Assembly: GCA_963971225.1 (NCBI GenBank)
Contig: OZ020270.1
Coordinates: 76,710,432-76,774,431, forward strand
DNA: 64,000 nt
Direction: 5' to 3'
Source of the DNA: Melieria omissa
Taxonomy: Eukaryota; Arthropoda; Insecta; Diptera; Ulidiidae
This document shows, in pieces, positions 55,568 through 64,000 of the stretch. The translations under genes were made by a program, and so were the position numbers. The notes under the pieces were generated by a model. It saw only the letters and a program-made list of their open reading frames with translations, searched no databases and was not told the origin of the DNA. The stretch's first letter is position 1; each line of letters starts with the position of its first letter.

Positions 55568-56761
55568 TTAAAGCAAAATAAGTTCCGTTGTTCTTCTGGA
55601 CAGTAAATATAAGAGTGGCCGTACGTTCTACAATTCCAGCACTGTATTTTTGAATAATCCGGATGGGTTTGATAACGAGAGAATCTCAACGCTTCAAGTT
55701 GAGGATCGCTAACATCATCGTCGCTGCCAGCACCATGCAACTCATTCAATTGCCGATTCTGATTGGACACGATTGGTGAGAATTTGCTTTCGCGTATCAA
55801 CTTCTCTGCCTTGCGAGCCAAATCTCGGAAATCGTCTAACTGCTTAGCTTCATTGTTAAACAACATGAATTTCAAACTTGTATTTAAATTCCGTTTCATA
55901 ATGTCAATAAGTGTTCCGTCCGTCATCGGCTTGCTGAGCCTTGCGTTCATCGCGATAATCGCTGAATGAAAATCGTCATAGCTTTCCTTCGGCTGCTGTT
56001 TGCGCAAAGAAATTAATTTTCAAAATTACTTCATGGTCTGTTTCTAAAACACCGAACTCTTTTCTTAAGGCGTTACACAAGTGCGGATATGAAGCAGAAG
56101 GATTCTGTCTACTGAAAGTCCAATAAAAAATCTCAGCTTTTCCTTTCAGGAAAATATGGAAATTCGACAACAGGTGGTCCATGGGACATTTTGTTCGTTC
56201 GCTTAAGGTGTTAATTTTAAAAAGGAAATCAGAAACGCTAGTTGTGCCATCGTAAGAAATATTCCATTTTTGCAATTTAATAGAACTGCTTGCAACATTT
56301 GCAACTGAGTTACTCGAGTGGTCTGATGCCGAAGTCATACCGCTATTATTTGCGTTGGGTCTAGCTTCAGCAACATTCAAAGTAGCGAATTCGCTTCGCA
56401 AGGAACTTAATTCTCGACGAAACTCTTCTTGGGTATCGCGAATGGTCTGACGAAGGTATGTGGCTAAATCGTCTATTGTGAAGGAGTTATGACTTGTTGG
56501 CTGGGGATTGTTACCCATAGTAGGTATGTCAGATCGCGGCGAATTCATATTCGGCGCGGACGCAAATTGTTCGTTCAAGGGTGGCAAAAGCAAAGAATCG
56601 TTTGGATTGGACATATTTTCGCCAGCAGCAGCGTCTACACCTCTTGTTGGCAATGGTTGCTGGTCTGTACTAGTACCGGGCGGAGAGTGCACCACTCTTG
56701 GAAGTGAGCCTCTACCACGAAAACTCCTATTTAAATTCTTTTTATGAGTTCGAGTTTCCAT
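55465..56761 (-). pseudogene. gag: mdg3-like gag
   Basis: The N-terminal frame (56761-55976) starts METRTHKKNL, has a disordered Ser/Pro/Asn-rich part and then the capsid-like KWNISYDGTTSVSDFLFKI and HIFLKGKAEIFYW. A frameshift near 55990 leads into 56007-55465 with YDDFHSAIIAMNARLS. Two CCHC knuckles follow, CWNCRTYGHSYIYC and CFKCGQVGVVTPKC; the second has Val where His is usual. Confidence 0.82.
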
Positions 56762-57373
56762 ACCAACTTAATCAGTAGAACAAAAAAAAACATTAAGTTC
56801 CTAAAAATACCATAAATTGGCCAAATAACAAAATAGTAATAAAAAGCTTTCTTTTCCTTTTAAACGGGGAATGTCAACAATACAACATGCAGGACAGCAA
56901 AGCATTAGAATTTGAAATGCAAGGTCGGAATGTGTAGGCAAAATACGACCGCACGAGCGATACAGTATTGACTCTACTCATATTATTCCTAGGAAGAATA
57001 CTACGTCATATGCATCTTACGAAAAATAGCATTATATGGAAAAGTAAATTCGCGTAACCTTACAATTCAAAACAAAATAATCAGGTTCGAATCGAATGGA
57101 ATCGAACTTACAATTCAATAATCACGGTCTAACGCTTCCGAAAAATTCGGGAAACTTTACACGTTCAACTTAAGCAAAACGCTGTTCATATTCGATTAAT
57201 TAGTCATGTTTTATGTTATCGCAACACGGCTCAGAAAATGAGATTCCAAATTGACCGGGACTTATAACATTAAACATGACTTCCAAATACACAAAAAAAA
57301 TTATATTAAACCTGATTCTACAGACTATGAACACCGTTCCGCACTGTCTCAGCTCGTAACTCGCATTTAACTG
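56762..57373. other. No gene identified; expected 5' LTR/leader not recognised
   Basis: AT-rich sequence upstream of the minus-strand gag start. It contains an A-run at 56778-56790. No terminal repeat or primer-binding site stood out. Confidence 0.4.
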
Positions 57374-57547
57374 TTGCAACATGGGGCAACGTTCTATGTT
57401 GCAACCAACAATGCCACTGGAAAATTGTTACATCAACCGCATCGTTTGTTCCGTTGGGCGCCATTCTATGTTGCGCCTCAACTCAAACTTGCAACTCTTG
57501 CTACGTTGGAACGTCTGAACGTCAAAACGTCGTTGGGCGCCATTCTA
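57374..57547. repeat. 78-bp direct repeats with GGGCGCCATTCTATGTTG
   Basis: TTGGGCGCCATTCTATGTTG starts at 57455 and 57533, with a weaker relative near 57385. The second copy runs straight into the left edge of repeat A2. Confidence 0.65.
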
Positions 57548-58524
57548 TGTTGTGCGCGTGTTCACAAAAACAAATATATACATATAGCTCGTGGTGGATA
57601 CGGGGTGGCATGCTGGGGTGGTCTTCGGCTAGTCATGTCGGCTGGGACGAGGTTCTTGTAACCACACACCAAGCAACACGCAACAATAGAAAAAAAAATA
57701 ATCATGCCAAATATTCATAAGCCGTCTTTACTATGACCGGGTGAAAAAGAAAGAAAAACAAACTCAAACAGCGCGAAACAGGCAAGAAATGGTGTCACAC
57801 CTGGACTAGGGTTGGTGTTATACCCTGGAGTGCACTTCTTCCTCCCATTGGTATACGCCTATGGCTACCTAAGCACTCGAAATTTTTAGTTAGCCCCTTT
57901 GCTAAATCGTTAGCTACGCTTATGCCATCCTACACAATTTGCATGTCGACATTCCCCTTAATTGAAATTTAAAGACTCATTTTTCGAAATATGGAACAAA
58001 CAACAAACTTCATTTTCAATATTTAGATTTTACAAAAAAACATTTTATGGAATCTTAAGTTAACTTTAAGTGGAAAACAAATGCCTCAAAATTATGCTAA
58101 TTTGTAATAATATTCCTAATATAATAATTATGTTCACTCACTTACTCGTACTTCTCCATCGCTGTTCGTATGGCCATGCGAGACGATGATTGTTGAGCTG
58201 GACTTAAGCTAGATTTAGGAAATTAGCAAAATTTTAAAGGCTTACATTTCTAGTCAATTATTTTAACGTAATTAGGAAATGAATTCTTACAATTTTATGA
58301 AAAATTTTAATTTTTTTTTCGTTACATTTGCATGCCTATAATTTAAGAAGATATTTAGTATATTTTGTTGTAATTTAAATTTCTAGTCGTAAGATTTTTA
58401 CATTTTAATAATTTAGCAACATTTTCCTTCATTTTACATTTTAATATTTGAGCCAAATTTTAACATTTTAGATTCTCGTTTATTTTTTTTTCTTTTTTTT
58501 TTTTAACCCATTAATGCCCACAGT

Positions 58525-58541
58525 TACATATACGTAACGGC
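58525..58541. repeat. Subterminal palindrome of the piggyBac-like element (left)
   Basis: GTTACATATACGTAAC just inside the left TIR. Variants follow at about 58896-58911 (GTTACGTATATGTAAC) and about 58950-58965 (GTTACACATACGTAAC), each near GTGGGC. A right-end counterpart, GTTACATATATGTAAC, lies at about 62014-62029. Confidence 0.75.
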
Positions 58542-59064
58542 AGCAACGATATTTTAAAATGTTATTTACAGGTTGCATGTACATGCCTATTCATGTTTAT
58601 ACCCCATATGACATTGAAAATAGTTTAGCGAATGCTGTAAAATTCAAATTAAGTCAGAAACTCTTTTAATTTCTTTGTGAGCACAAGTTTTGTAATGAGG
58701 TAAATTTGAAATTAGTAAAAATAGCGATATGGCGACACGCAAACGGTAAAAAAGATTTATAAGAATTTAGTGAAAGTATTTTGTGAAAAACTTTTTATGA
58801 AAAGTGATTCTTAAATATCTACAGTTTTATTAAAAAAAAGTTAAATAAACGTTTAAGGCCCGTGGGCTTTTCTGAGCAGCATGCAATTGCACTGTTACGT
58901 ATATGTAACTGTGGGCCATTCTCAGTACTTTTGTCTTTCTTGTCTAAGTTACACATACGTAACAGTGGGCTATTCTCAGTACTTTTTTAACGTAAGTACA
59001 AATGTAAACGTACGATTTTCGTATGCTTAGATACGGATATTTGACACTGGATGAGGCCACTATA

Positions 59065-60765
59065 CAGTCCCTGTTCATCGAATTATGACCGATGAAAAAA
59101 TTTCGAAATTTCTACTTCCATCATCGATAAAACAAAAACCAATCAAGTAAAAATAACAAATGAGGTATCAAATTATTCATTGGAAAGTTTTCTTTGAAAT
59201 CCTGCTAAAGGAAACTCATTATGGTATATGAAAACTCTGTCGATGCCGGTAAACTCGTGGCAACTAGGAAAAATCGTCAAAATTTCCAATTGTTGGTGTC
59301 ATCATAACTTTGTTTTAAAGGGAAATTGTGACACAAAAAAAGAAATAACAAACAAAAATTATTTATGAAATTACGTATTAAAGACTAAGAAGTAAGTAGG
59401 TAAAATATATCATCATTATGTTTGTTTAATACTATGTAAAATCCGTGTTGGATCTATTGAAGGCTTGTTAAACAAAATGGGTAGAAAACGTGACCTAACA
59501 GTGGAAAAAAAGTTTCAAATTGTGGCTTTGGTGAAGGAGGGCAAGTGCAGCTACTCTCAAATAGCCAAAAAACTGCAAGCTTCAAAGGCATCCGTGGTCA
59601 ATCTTGCAAGAAAGAGCCGAAATACTGACGACTTGCCTTCAGTTTGTAAAACTAATAGGAAGAATTCCGCGGTATTCGCAAAACTACACCAAGAACCGAC
59701 CGTAGAATCGTGCAAAAAGGTTTGGAGAACCGAAATACTCCATGTAGGGTCATTTTAGAAGACCTAAAGGGTTATGGTGTCACAGTGTCGCTGATGACGG
59801 TACGTCGTCGCTTATACGAAAATAGGTTGATATGCAGGCGTCCACCGAAAAAGCCAAAGTTAACCAAAGTAATGCGTCAGCGGCGGTTATATTGGGCACA
59901 GTTGCATAAGGCATTCAGACAAAACTACTGGACCAAGGTAAATCCATTAAATTTGCTCTTTCCTGCGATTTTTAACAATAATTCCTATTAACCACTTTTT
60001 TGCGAAATTCTTGTCATTTTTAGGTTATCTTTAGCGCTGTATATCGCTTGGAAGTGGTTACTGAAGAAAAGCAATTTGTGAGAAGGAGGCAGGGGGAACG
60101 ATATTCGGATGAATGCATCGTTCCCTGCATTAAACATCCGCCAGCAGTAATGGTTTGGAGCTGCATTACATCGGAAGGTCCTTGTTCAATACATTTCGTT
60201 AAAGGAACAATGCGCTCTGTCCAATATATAAACGTACTTCATGGTGTTCTAGCGCCGTATATCGATACCCTGCAGCAGCCCAGAGAGGAATACATCTTCA
60301 TGCAAGATGGTGCTCCTTGCCACACAGCGCGATCAAGCATAGCCGCTATTAATACATTAAATTGAAATGTGTTGGCGTGGCCTGGCAATTCTACCGATCT
60401 TAATCCGATAGAGAAGTGCTGGGCATACTTTACGTCCAAAGTGTATAGTCGGGGAAACCCCACGGTAGCGATTCTTAAAGCAAATATTACAGATATTTGG
60501 CAAAATAATATCCAATTGAGAACAATGTTGTCCAATTGCATTGATAGCATGCCTCAACGAATAGAGGCAGTTCTAAAAGCTCAGGGTGGACAGATAAAAT
60601 ATTAGAAATTACAAACTATAATTTACATATCTTGGTGCAAAACTTTCCAACGAATAAGTTGATACCTCATTTGTTATTTTTACTTGATTAGTTTTTGTTT
60701 TATCGACGATTAAAGTAGAAATTTTGAAAATTTTTTATCGGTCATAATTCGATGAACAGGGACTG
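59065..60765 (+). mobile_element. Tc1 element with about 125-bp TIRs, nested in piggyBac
   Basis: The ends start CAGTCCCTGTTCATCG, and inverted repeats continue to about 59190 and 60640, with few mismatches. TA flanks both ends (59063-59064 and 60766-60767). It splits the piggyBac N-terminal coding sequence. Confidence 0.92.
59477..60605 (+). pseudogene. Tc1 transposase, intron-like gap, inactivated
   Basis: The ATG at 59477 starts MGRKRDLTVEKKFQIVALV, a paired-like DNA-binding domain with YSQIAKKLQASKASVVNL. A frame break near 59735 is followed by YGVTVSLMTVRRRLYENRL. A GT...AG segment (about 59937-60023) lies exactly where the catalytic domain should continue from YWTKV to VIFSAV, so it may be an intron. 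The first catalytic Asp (usually FSDES) appears lost in FSAVYRLEV. FMQDGAPCHTA keeps the second. After a stop near 60363, STDLNPIEKCW keeps the third position (E). Confidence 0.85.
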
Positions 60766-61845
60766 TATATTTGCAAGAGCTTGCAAGTGATGAGAAAGCA
60801 GATAATACCGTGGAAAAGTTGACAACTGAGCCGCCTAGTGCCCATATTTTGGAATCTGAAGTGGATTCTGAGGAAGAAGATGGCGGTGGAGTGCCAAACA
60901 ATTTGAGAGAGAACACGATTAATGCAACTATGTGAGGTTATTGTGCGGCAATTGACAACAAAAGAGGTTGAAACAGCAAGCTTTTCAAGACGTGATAAAT
61001 AATTCCTTCGCAAACTTACATACAGATCTTATAGAGTCACCAAGTACTACACAATGAACGTCTTTCGGGTCGCCCTCTTGTGGAGGAGCCATTTCACTGC
61101 CTATGTTTCAGAAGAAGAGCCATTGGAGTCTAGTGACGAACTTTTTTCGGCTACAATAGCAATATGTACACCAACTGTCAACATTCTTATTAAAAAAAAA
61201 ATCGTTAAAGGCTGCTCAACGTACAAAAACTAGTCATGCTCAACATGCCACAACTTCTAGTGCTTGTATTACATTTGATCACCAAAATTCTGGATCAAGT
61301 ACGTCCACAGTAGAAAAACCATTGGCAAAATGTATGAATGGAAAGTGTACAAAAGTAAAACGTACCTAAAAACCTTGTAAACCTGTTATTTAGTGGTTCG
61401 AAGATGATGACATTAGGTGTCCGGAAATTTTTCCGGAGCCAAACTATTCTGATTGTAGTAATTTACATCCTCATCAGCTGTTGAGAAATTCTTCGACGAC
61501 GAACTGATCCAGTTGTTGTGCGATGAAAGTAATAGCTATGCTGTGTTGAGGTCAAACAAACCCAAACATAACTGTTGAAGAGATGCGAGTTTTTATTGGC
61601 GCTCGTGGAAAGAAGTGGTGGTTTTACATTTTTTCAGAGCTTTTGTCGAACAACTGCGGCTGAGCCCGACTTCTCAAGCCGCTATGACTGCATTGGGCAT
61701 TTTATTGTAGAACCAATAGATAAAAAGAGGTGCCGCTGCGCTGGAATGAACTGAAAATCGCATCCCACTTCTTTGTGCAAATAGTGTAATGTTGGTTTGT
61801 GCATCAAATGTTTCGAAAAGTACCATTATGCTACAAATCCATAAT
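60766..61845 (+). pseudogene. piggyBac transposase, internally deleted
   Basis: An acidic N-terminal part (LQELASDEKADNTVEK, ESEVDSEEEDGGG) is followed by the conserved entry block (NYSDC, DDELIQLLCDESNSYA in one frame, TVEEMRVFIGA in another). The catalytic core is mostly deleted. The C-terminal cysteine-rich domain is readable across frames near 61730-61835 (RCRCAGMN, then GLCIKCFEKYH). Numerous stops and frameshifts are present. The family cuts at TTAA and rejoins without leaving a footprint. This copy could move only with help. Confidence 0.8.
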
Positions 61846-62295
61846 TTATTGTATCAACCGCATATGTATTTCATTCACCTTTACCTTCACAGTTCAATTT
61901 ATACAAAGTTTTCATGTATTTTTAAGTACTAAGCTGTAAAATTGTCATTCAAACTAAAAAAATTTGTTCCACAAAAAAGTAAAATATGGATGGAATGGAA
62001 ATAGCCCACTGTTACATATATGTAACGGCTTCCAGAGACCAATCCATACAAGGTACCAACAATCTTATTTACGTTCCTGTGCATCATAAAGCATACGTCT
62101 CTAAATTTCAGGCCCCTAGCACTCCTAGATCGCTGTGGGCATTAATGGGTTAAGCAAGTTTTTTAACAACAATATTAGGAAATTTTAGCGCACTTCAAAT
62201 TTTACTCCACTTGCATTTTCACTGCTATTTTATCGAAATAACCAAAGGTCATTTGAACTTCAGGTTTGGGGTTAGAAAACTAACCACTTATTTAA

Positions 62296-63016
62296 GGCAG
62301 GTTCTCACCTTGTGGGGGAAAAAAAACAACAATTTTTTTTTTTACCTTATCGTGTAAATATATGTTTCAAAAATGTGCTCCAGAAATTTCAGATCAAAAT
62401 CTGAAAAATTACAAAAGTTACAGGCCGTTACATAGAGCAGTGTCGACCACCGGCCAAGCGCGCTTTAAACTTTAAACGTGTTTTTCTGAGAAACACATTT
62501 TCGGACCTAACGGAAGTGATTGAAGGCGCTGGAATGAACCAATCGTCACCAAATTTTTTTTTAAATGTTCCTTAGGGTTTTTTCTAACAAACGAACCACG
62601 ATCAGCCAAAAATATTGAAAATTGTTTATTTAAAAAAATAATAAGTGAACAAAAAAATGCGAAAATCGTAATTTTTTTTTTCACAACCTCATAACTTTTG
62701 TAATTTTGATATTTTTTCATGATCTTGGTTCATTCAATAGATAATACGGTACACATTAAGAATGTGTTCGATTTTTGTGTTTCAGATCACGGGTTTTGAC
62801 GGAATCACTTCCGGTAGTGGTAACGACATGCCGCCACTGATGAACGCCCCCTTCCCCCCTTTTTTGATTCATTCAATTTGAAAAATTGTATTCTCTAAAT
62901 AAATGTGTGTTCATATTCAGAAAAATGAACGTTCAGCGTTGTATCTTTAACCGTTTTCTCAAAAAAAATTCCTAAAAAAAGTGCACTTTTTCGGATCCAC
63001 AAGGTGAGAACCTGCC
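62296..63016. mobile_element. TTAA MITE (piggyBac-type target), copy 2
   Basis: Starts GGCAGGTTCTCACCTTGTGG and ends with its perfect inverse. TTAA flanks both sides (62292-62295 and 63017-63020). Same family as 3545-4263. Repeat A1 has the empty site at about 45907-45912. Confidence 0.92.
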
Positions 63017-63676
63017 TTAAGTTGGTTTGTATCACATTTTCACGTCATCTATTGACAGTTTGCTATACCCTTAATTAGATTGGTAATTCAATTTTTTTTT
63101 TTCTTATAAAATCATTTTGAAGAAACCGTGGCAGAAGGGGTTAAATCTTTTCCAGGCGCCGCAGCGCAGGAGATACTCCTCTATCGCTCCACTATGCTAT
63201 GCTTGCTCCTCCGGAAAAATTTCAGATTGGCGCTTTTATGGGCAGTATGAAGTGCCTCGTGGAAAATTTTGGGCTTCTCCCGTGTTTGAGTGCCTGGGGG
63301 GGGGGGGGGTACGCCAATTAGTACTCCGGTTAAGGCGGGGAATTTTAGTGGTAAGGAACTTACCAACTGCCTTAATATCACACACACAAAATGCAAACAC
63401 TTTTCCTTCGCACGCACTTGATTTGTACTTTTAGTAAATTTTGAACCAGCACCTTTGATCTTCACTTACGGTTTGAGCGAGCCGTGTGATTTTGGATGCT
63501 TAAATAGCTCATTTTTGCATAACGGGCAAATCATTCGATATTAGCAAAAAAAATGTGGTTTATTGCCTTGTTTACGCAAAAGTGCTTCTGCAATGTACCA
63601 ACAATTTGCCAGCAATACTGCAAGAGGAATGCGCTCACCAACACCACGGTGCATGCTGAGCTCAACTGCAGCGATG

Positions 63677-63850
63677 TGGGGTTTTTTTTTTTTTTTTTTA
63701 CGGAGGAGGTGGAAAATCTTCGAAAGATACAGCCGGACCCGAGTTCGGCTGTATGCCGGATTCTTACCGACTAAAAACCACCCCCTGTCTCCTACCCGTA
63801 GCCCCGGCGGAACTGCCGATCAGCATTGCGTCGCCGGGCGGGTTTTGGCC
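63677..63850 (-). mobile_element. 3' UTR and poly(A) of an R1-like non-LTR element
   Basis: A run of about 17 T on the + strand (63680-63697) is the poly(A) tail of a minus-strand element that abuts repeat A2. GC-rich 3' UTR follows up to the stop codon. Confidence 0.75.
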
Positions 63851-64000
63851 TTAGTGCGGCGCTACACTGCTGCTGGCTTCCTGTGCCCTTCGTACACGTT
63901 CTTGGCGTCGTTGCTCCGTCATCACCGCGGCTGCGAAATTGCAGACCGCGATCCAGTTGTCGACATCGTCGAGCATATGCTGGACGATCGTGTTCGCTCT
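63851..64000 (-). CDS. R1-like ORF2 C-terminus (partial, runs off the window)
   Basis: Fifty codons including the TAA at 63853-63851. The peptide contains TIVQHMLDDVDNWIAVCNF and VMTEQRRQERVRRAQEA. It resembles the end of R1-clade ORF2, where a basic heptad-like tail follows the last hydrophobic block. The rest lies beyond 64000. The clade call is from memory. Confidence 0.6.
   Translation of the reverse strand, partial: RANTIVQHMLDDVDNWIAVCNFAAAVMTEQRRQERVRRAQEASSSVAPH

Larger units (their letters stand above)
52271..56761 (-). mobile_element. mdg3/Blastopia-like gypsy retrotransposon (internal region)
   Basis: Gag, protease, RT, RNase H and integrase run in gypsy order on the minus strand over 4.5 kb. 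LTRs could not be identified on either side: 51873-52270 and 56762-57373 do not match each other by eye. The clade assignment rests on the RT wording (FGLCNGPQTMSRLMDKVIP) recalled from mdg3/Blastopia. Confidence 0.82.
58507..62149 (+). mobile_element. piggyBac-like element with nested Tc1 transposon
   Basis: The termini CCCATTAATGCCCACAG and CTGTGGGCATTAATGGG are perfect 17-bp TIRs flanked by TTAA (58503-58506 and 62150-62153). Repeat A1 shows the single-TTAA empty site at about 45765. Subterminal GTTACATATACGTAAC-type palindromes lie near both ends. It encodes a wrecked piggyBac transposase and holds a 1.7-kb Tc1 element. Confidence 0.93.
57548..63676. repeat. Long repeat A, copy 2 (interrupted twice)
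   Basis: The parts 57548-58506, 62150-62295 and 63017-63676 match copy A1. It carries a piggyBac-like element and a TTAA MITE where A1 has single TTAA sites. It also has about 24 extra bases near 57594 and a longer G-run at 63297. Confidence 0.75.

Noticed and set aside
52271..56761. Errantivirus with an env gene
   Set aside because: No third open frame follows pol before the end of the element. The RT wording fits the env-less mdg3 group.
62472..62720. 82-codon minus frame inside the TTAA MITE
   Set aside because: Lies in an AT-rich non-coding MITE and is not kept in the other copy at 3545-4263.
44828..63676. Repeat A as an LTR retrotransposon with long terminal copies flanking the mdg3-like gypsy
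   Set aside because: The two A copies do flank the gypsy element. However, each is over 1.9 kb without insertions, lacks TG...CA ends, and has no primer-binding site or polypurine tract next to it. No matching target duplication was seen.

Overview
The window looks like a stretch of insect, most likely dipteran, heterochromatin. A true fruit fly (Tephritidae) is my best guess, from the overall style of the repeats only. I found no convincing host gene: almost every long reading frame belongs to a transposable element (TE), and most are broken. The window reads best as a set of nested insertions. Their order can be worked out because several repeats are present twice, once filled and once empty.

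Layout. 1-856: GC-rich tail of an unknown unit with a poly(A) signal. 859-2177: dead Tc1/mariner element. 2205-12700: hAT-type MITE split by a 10-kb inverted-arm element (2634-12689). That element has YAGGG termini and an 8-bp target duplication. It carries an uncharacterised TE protein in both arms, a TTAA MITE in one arm, and a BEL/Pao retrotransposon (4804-11565) with a minisatellite-rich leader. 12698-16260: small TIR elements and a tRNA-like SINE. 16256-22499: a three-layer nest, consisting of an old minus-strand gypsy copy, a Harbinger-like MITE inside it, and a young LTR-complete gypsy inside that. Both gypsy copies encode Gag fused directly to integrase, without protease, RT or RNase H. 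22500-28500: non-LTR scraps, a solo LTR, a P-like fragment, an hAT remnant, a 7-bp-TSD MITE and a second copy of the first hAT MITE. 29151-39309: a mariner whose left TIR holds a 9.2-kb composite bounded by two hAT copies, with one 8-bp target duplication on the outside only. 39312-44827: small elements, a PHD-finger fragment and a palindrome-rich piggyBac-like remnant.

The right end (44828-63676) holds two near-identical copies of an unidentified repeat, A. Copy A1 carries a complete LOA/I-like non-LTR retrotransposon (45933-51216). Copy A2 carries a piggyBac-like element with a nested Tc1 transposon (58507-62149) and a TTAA MITE (62296-63016). Between the copies lies an mdg3-like gypsy (52271-56761). 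The window ends inside an R1-like non-LTR element.

The points most worth following up are the outside-end composite hAT structure, the RT-less Gag-IN elements found with two different LTRs, and the YAGGG/8-bp-TSD transposon family with an unfamiliar protein. TSDs, TIRs and motifs were read by eye. Family names come from recognised motifs and were not checked by database search.
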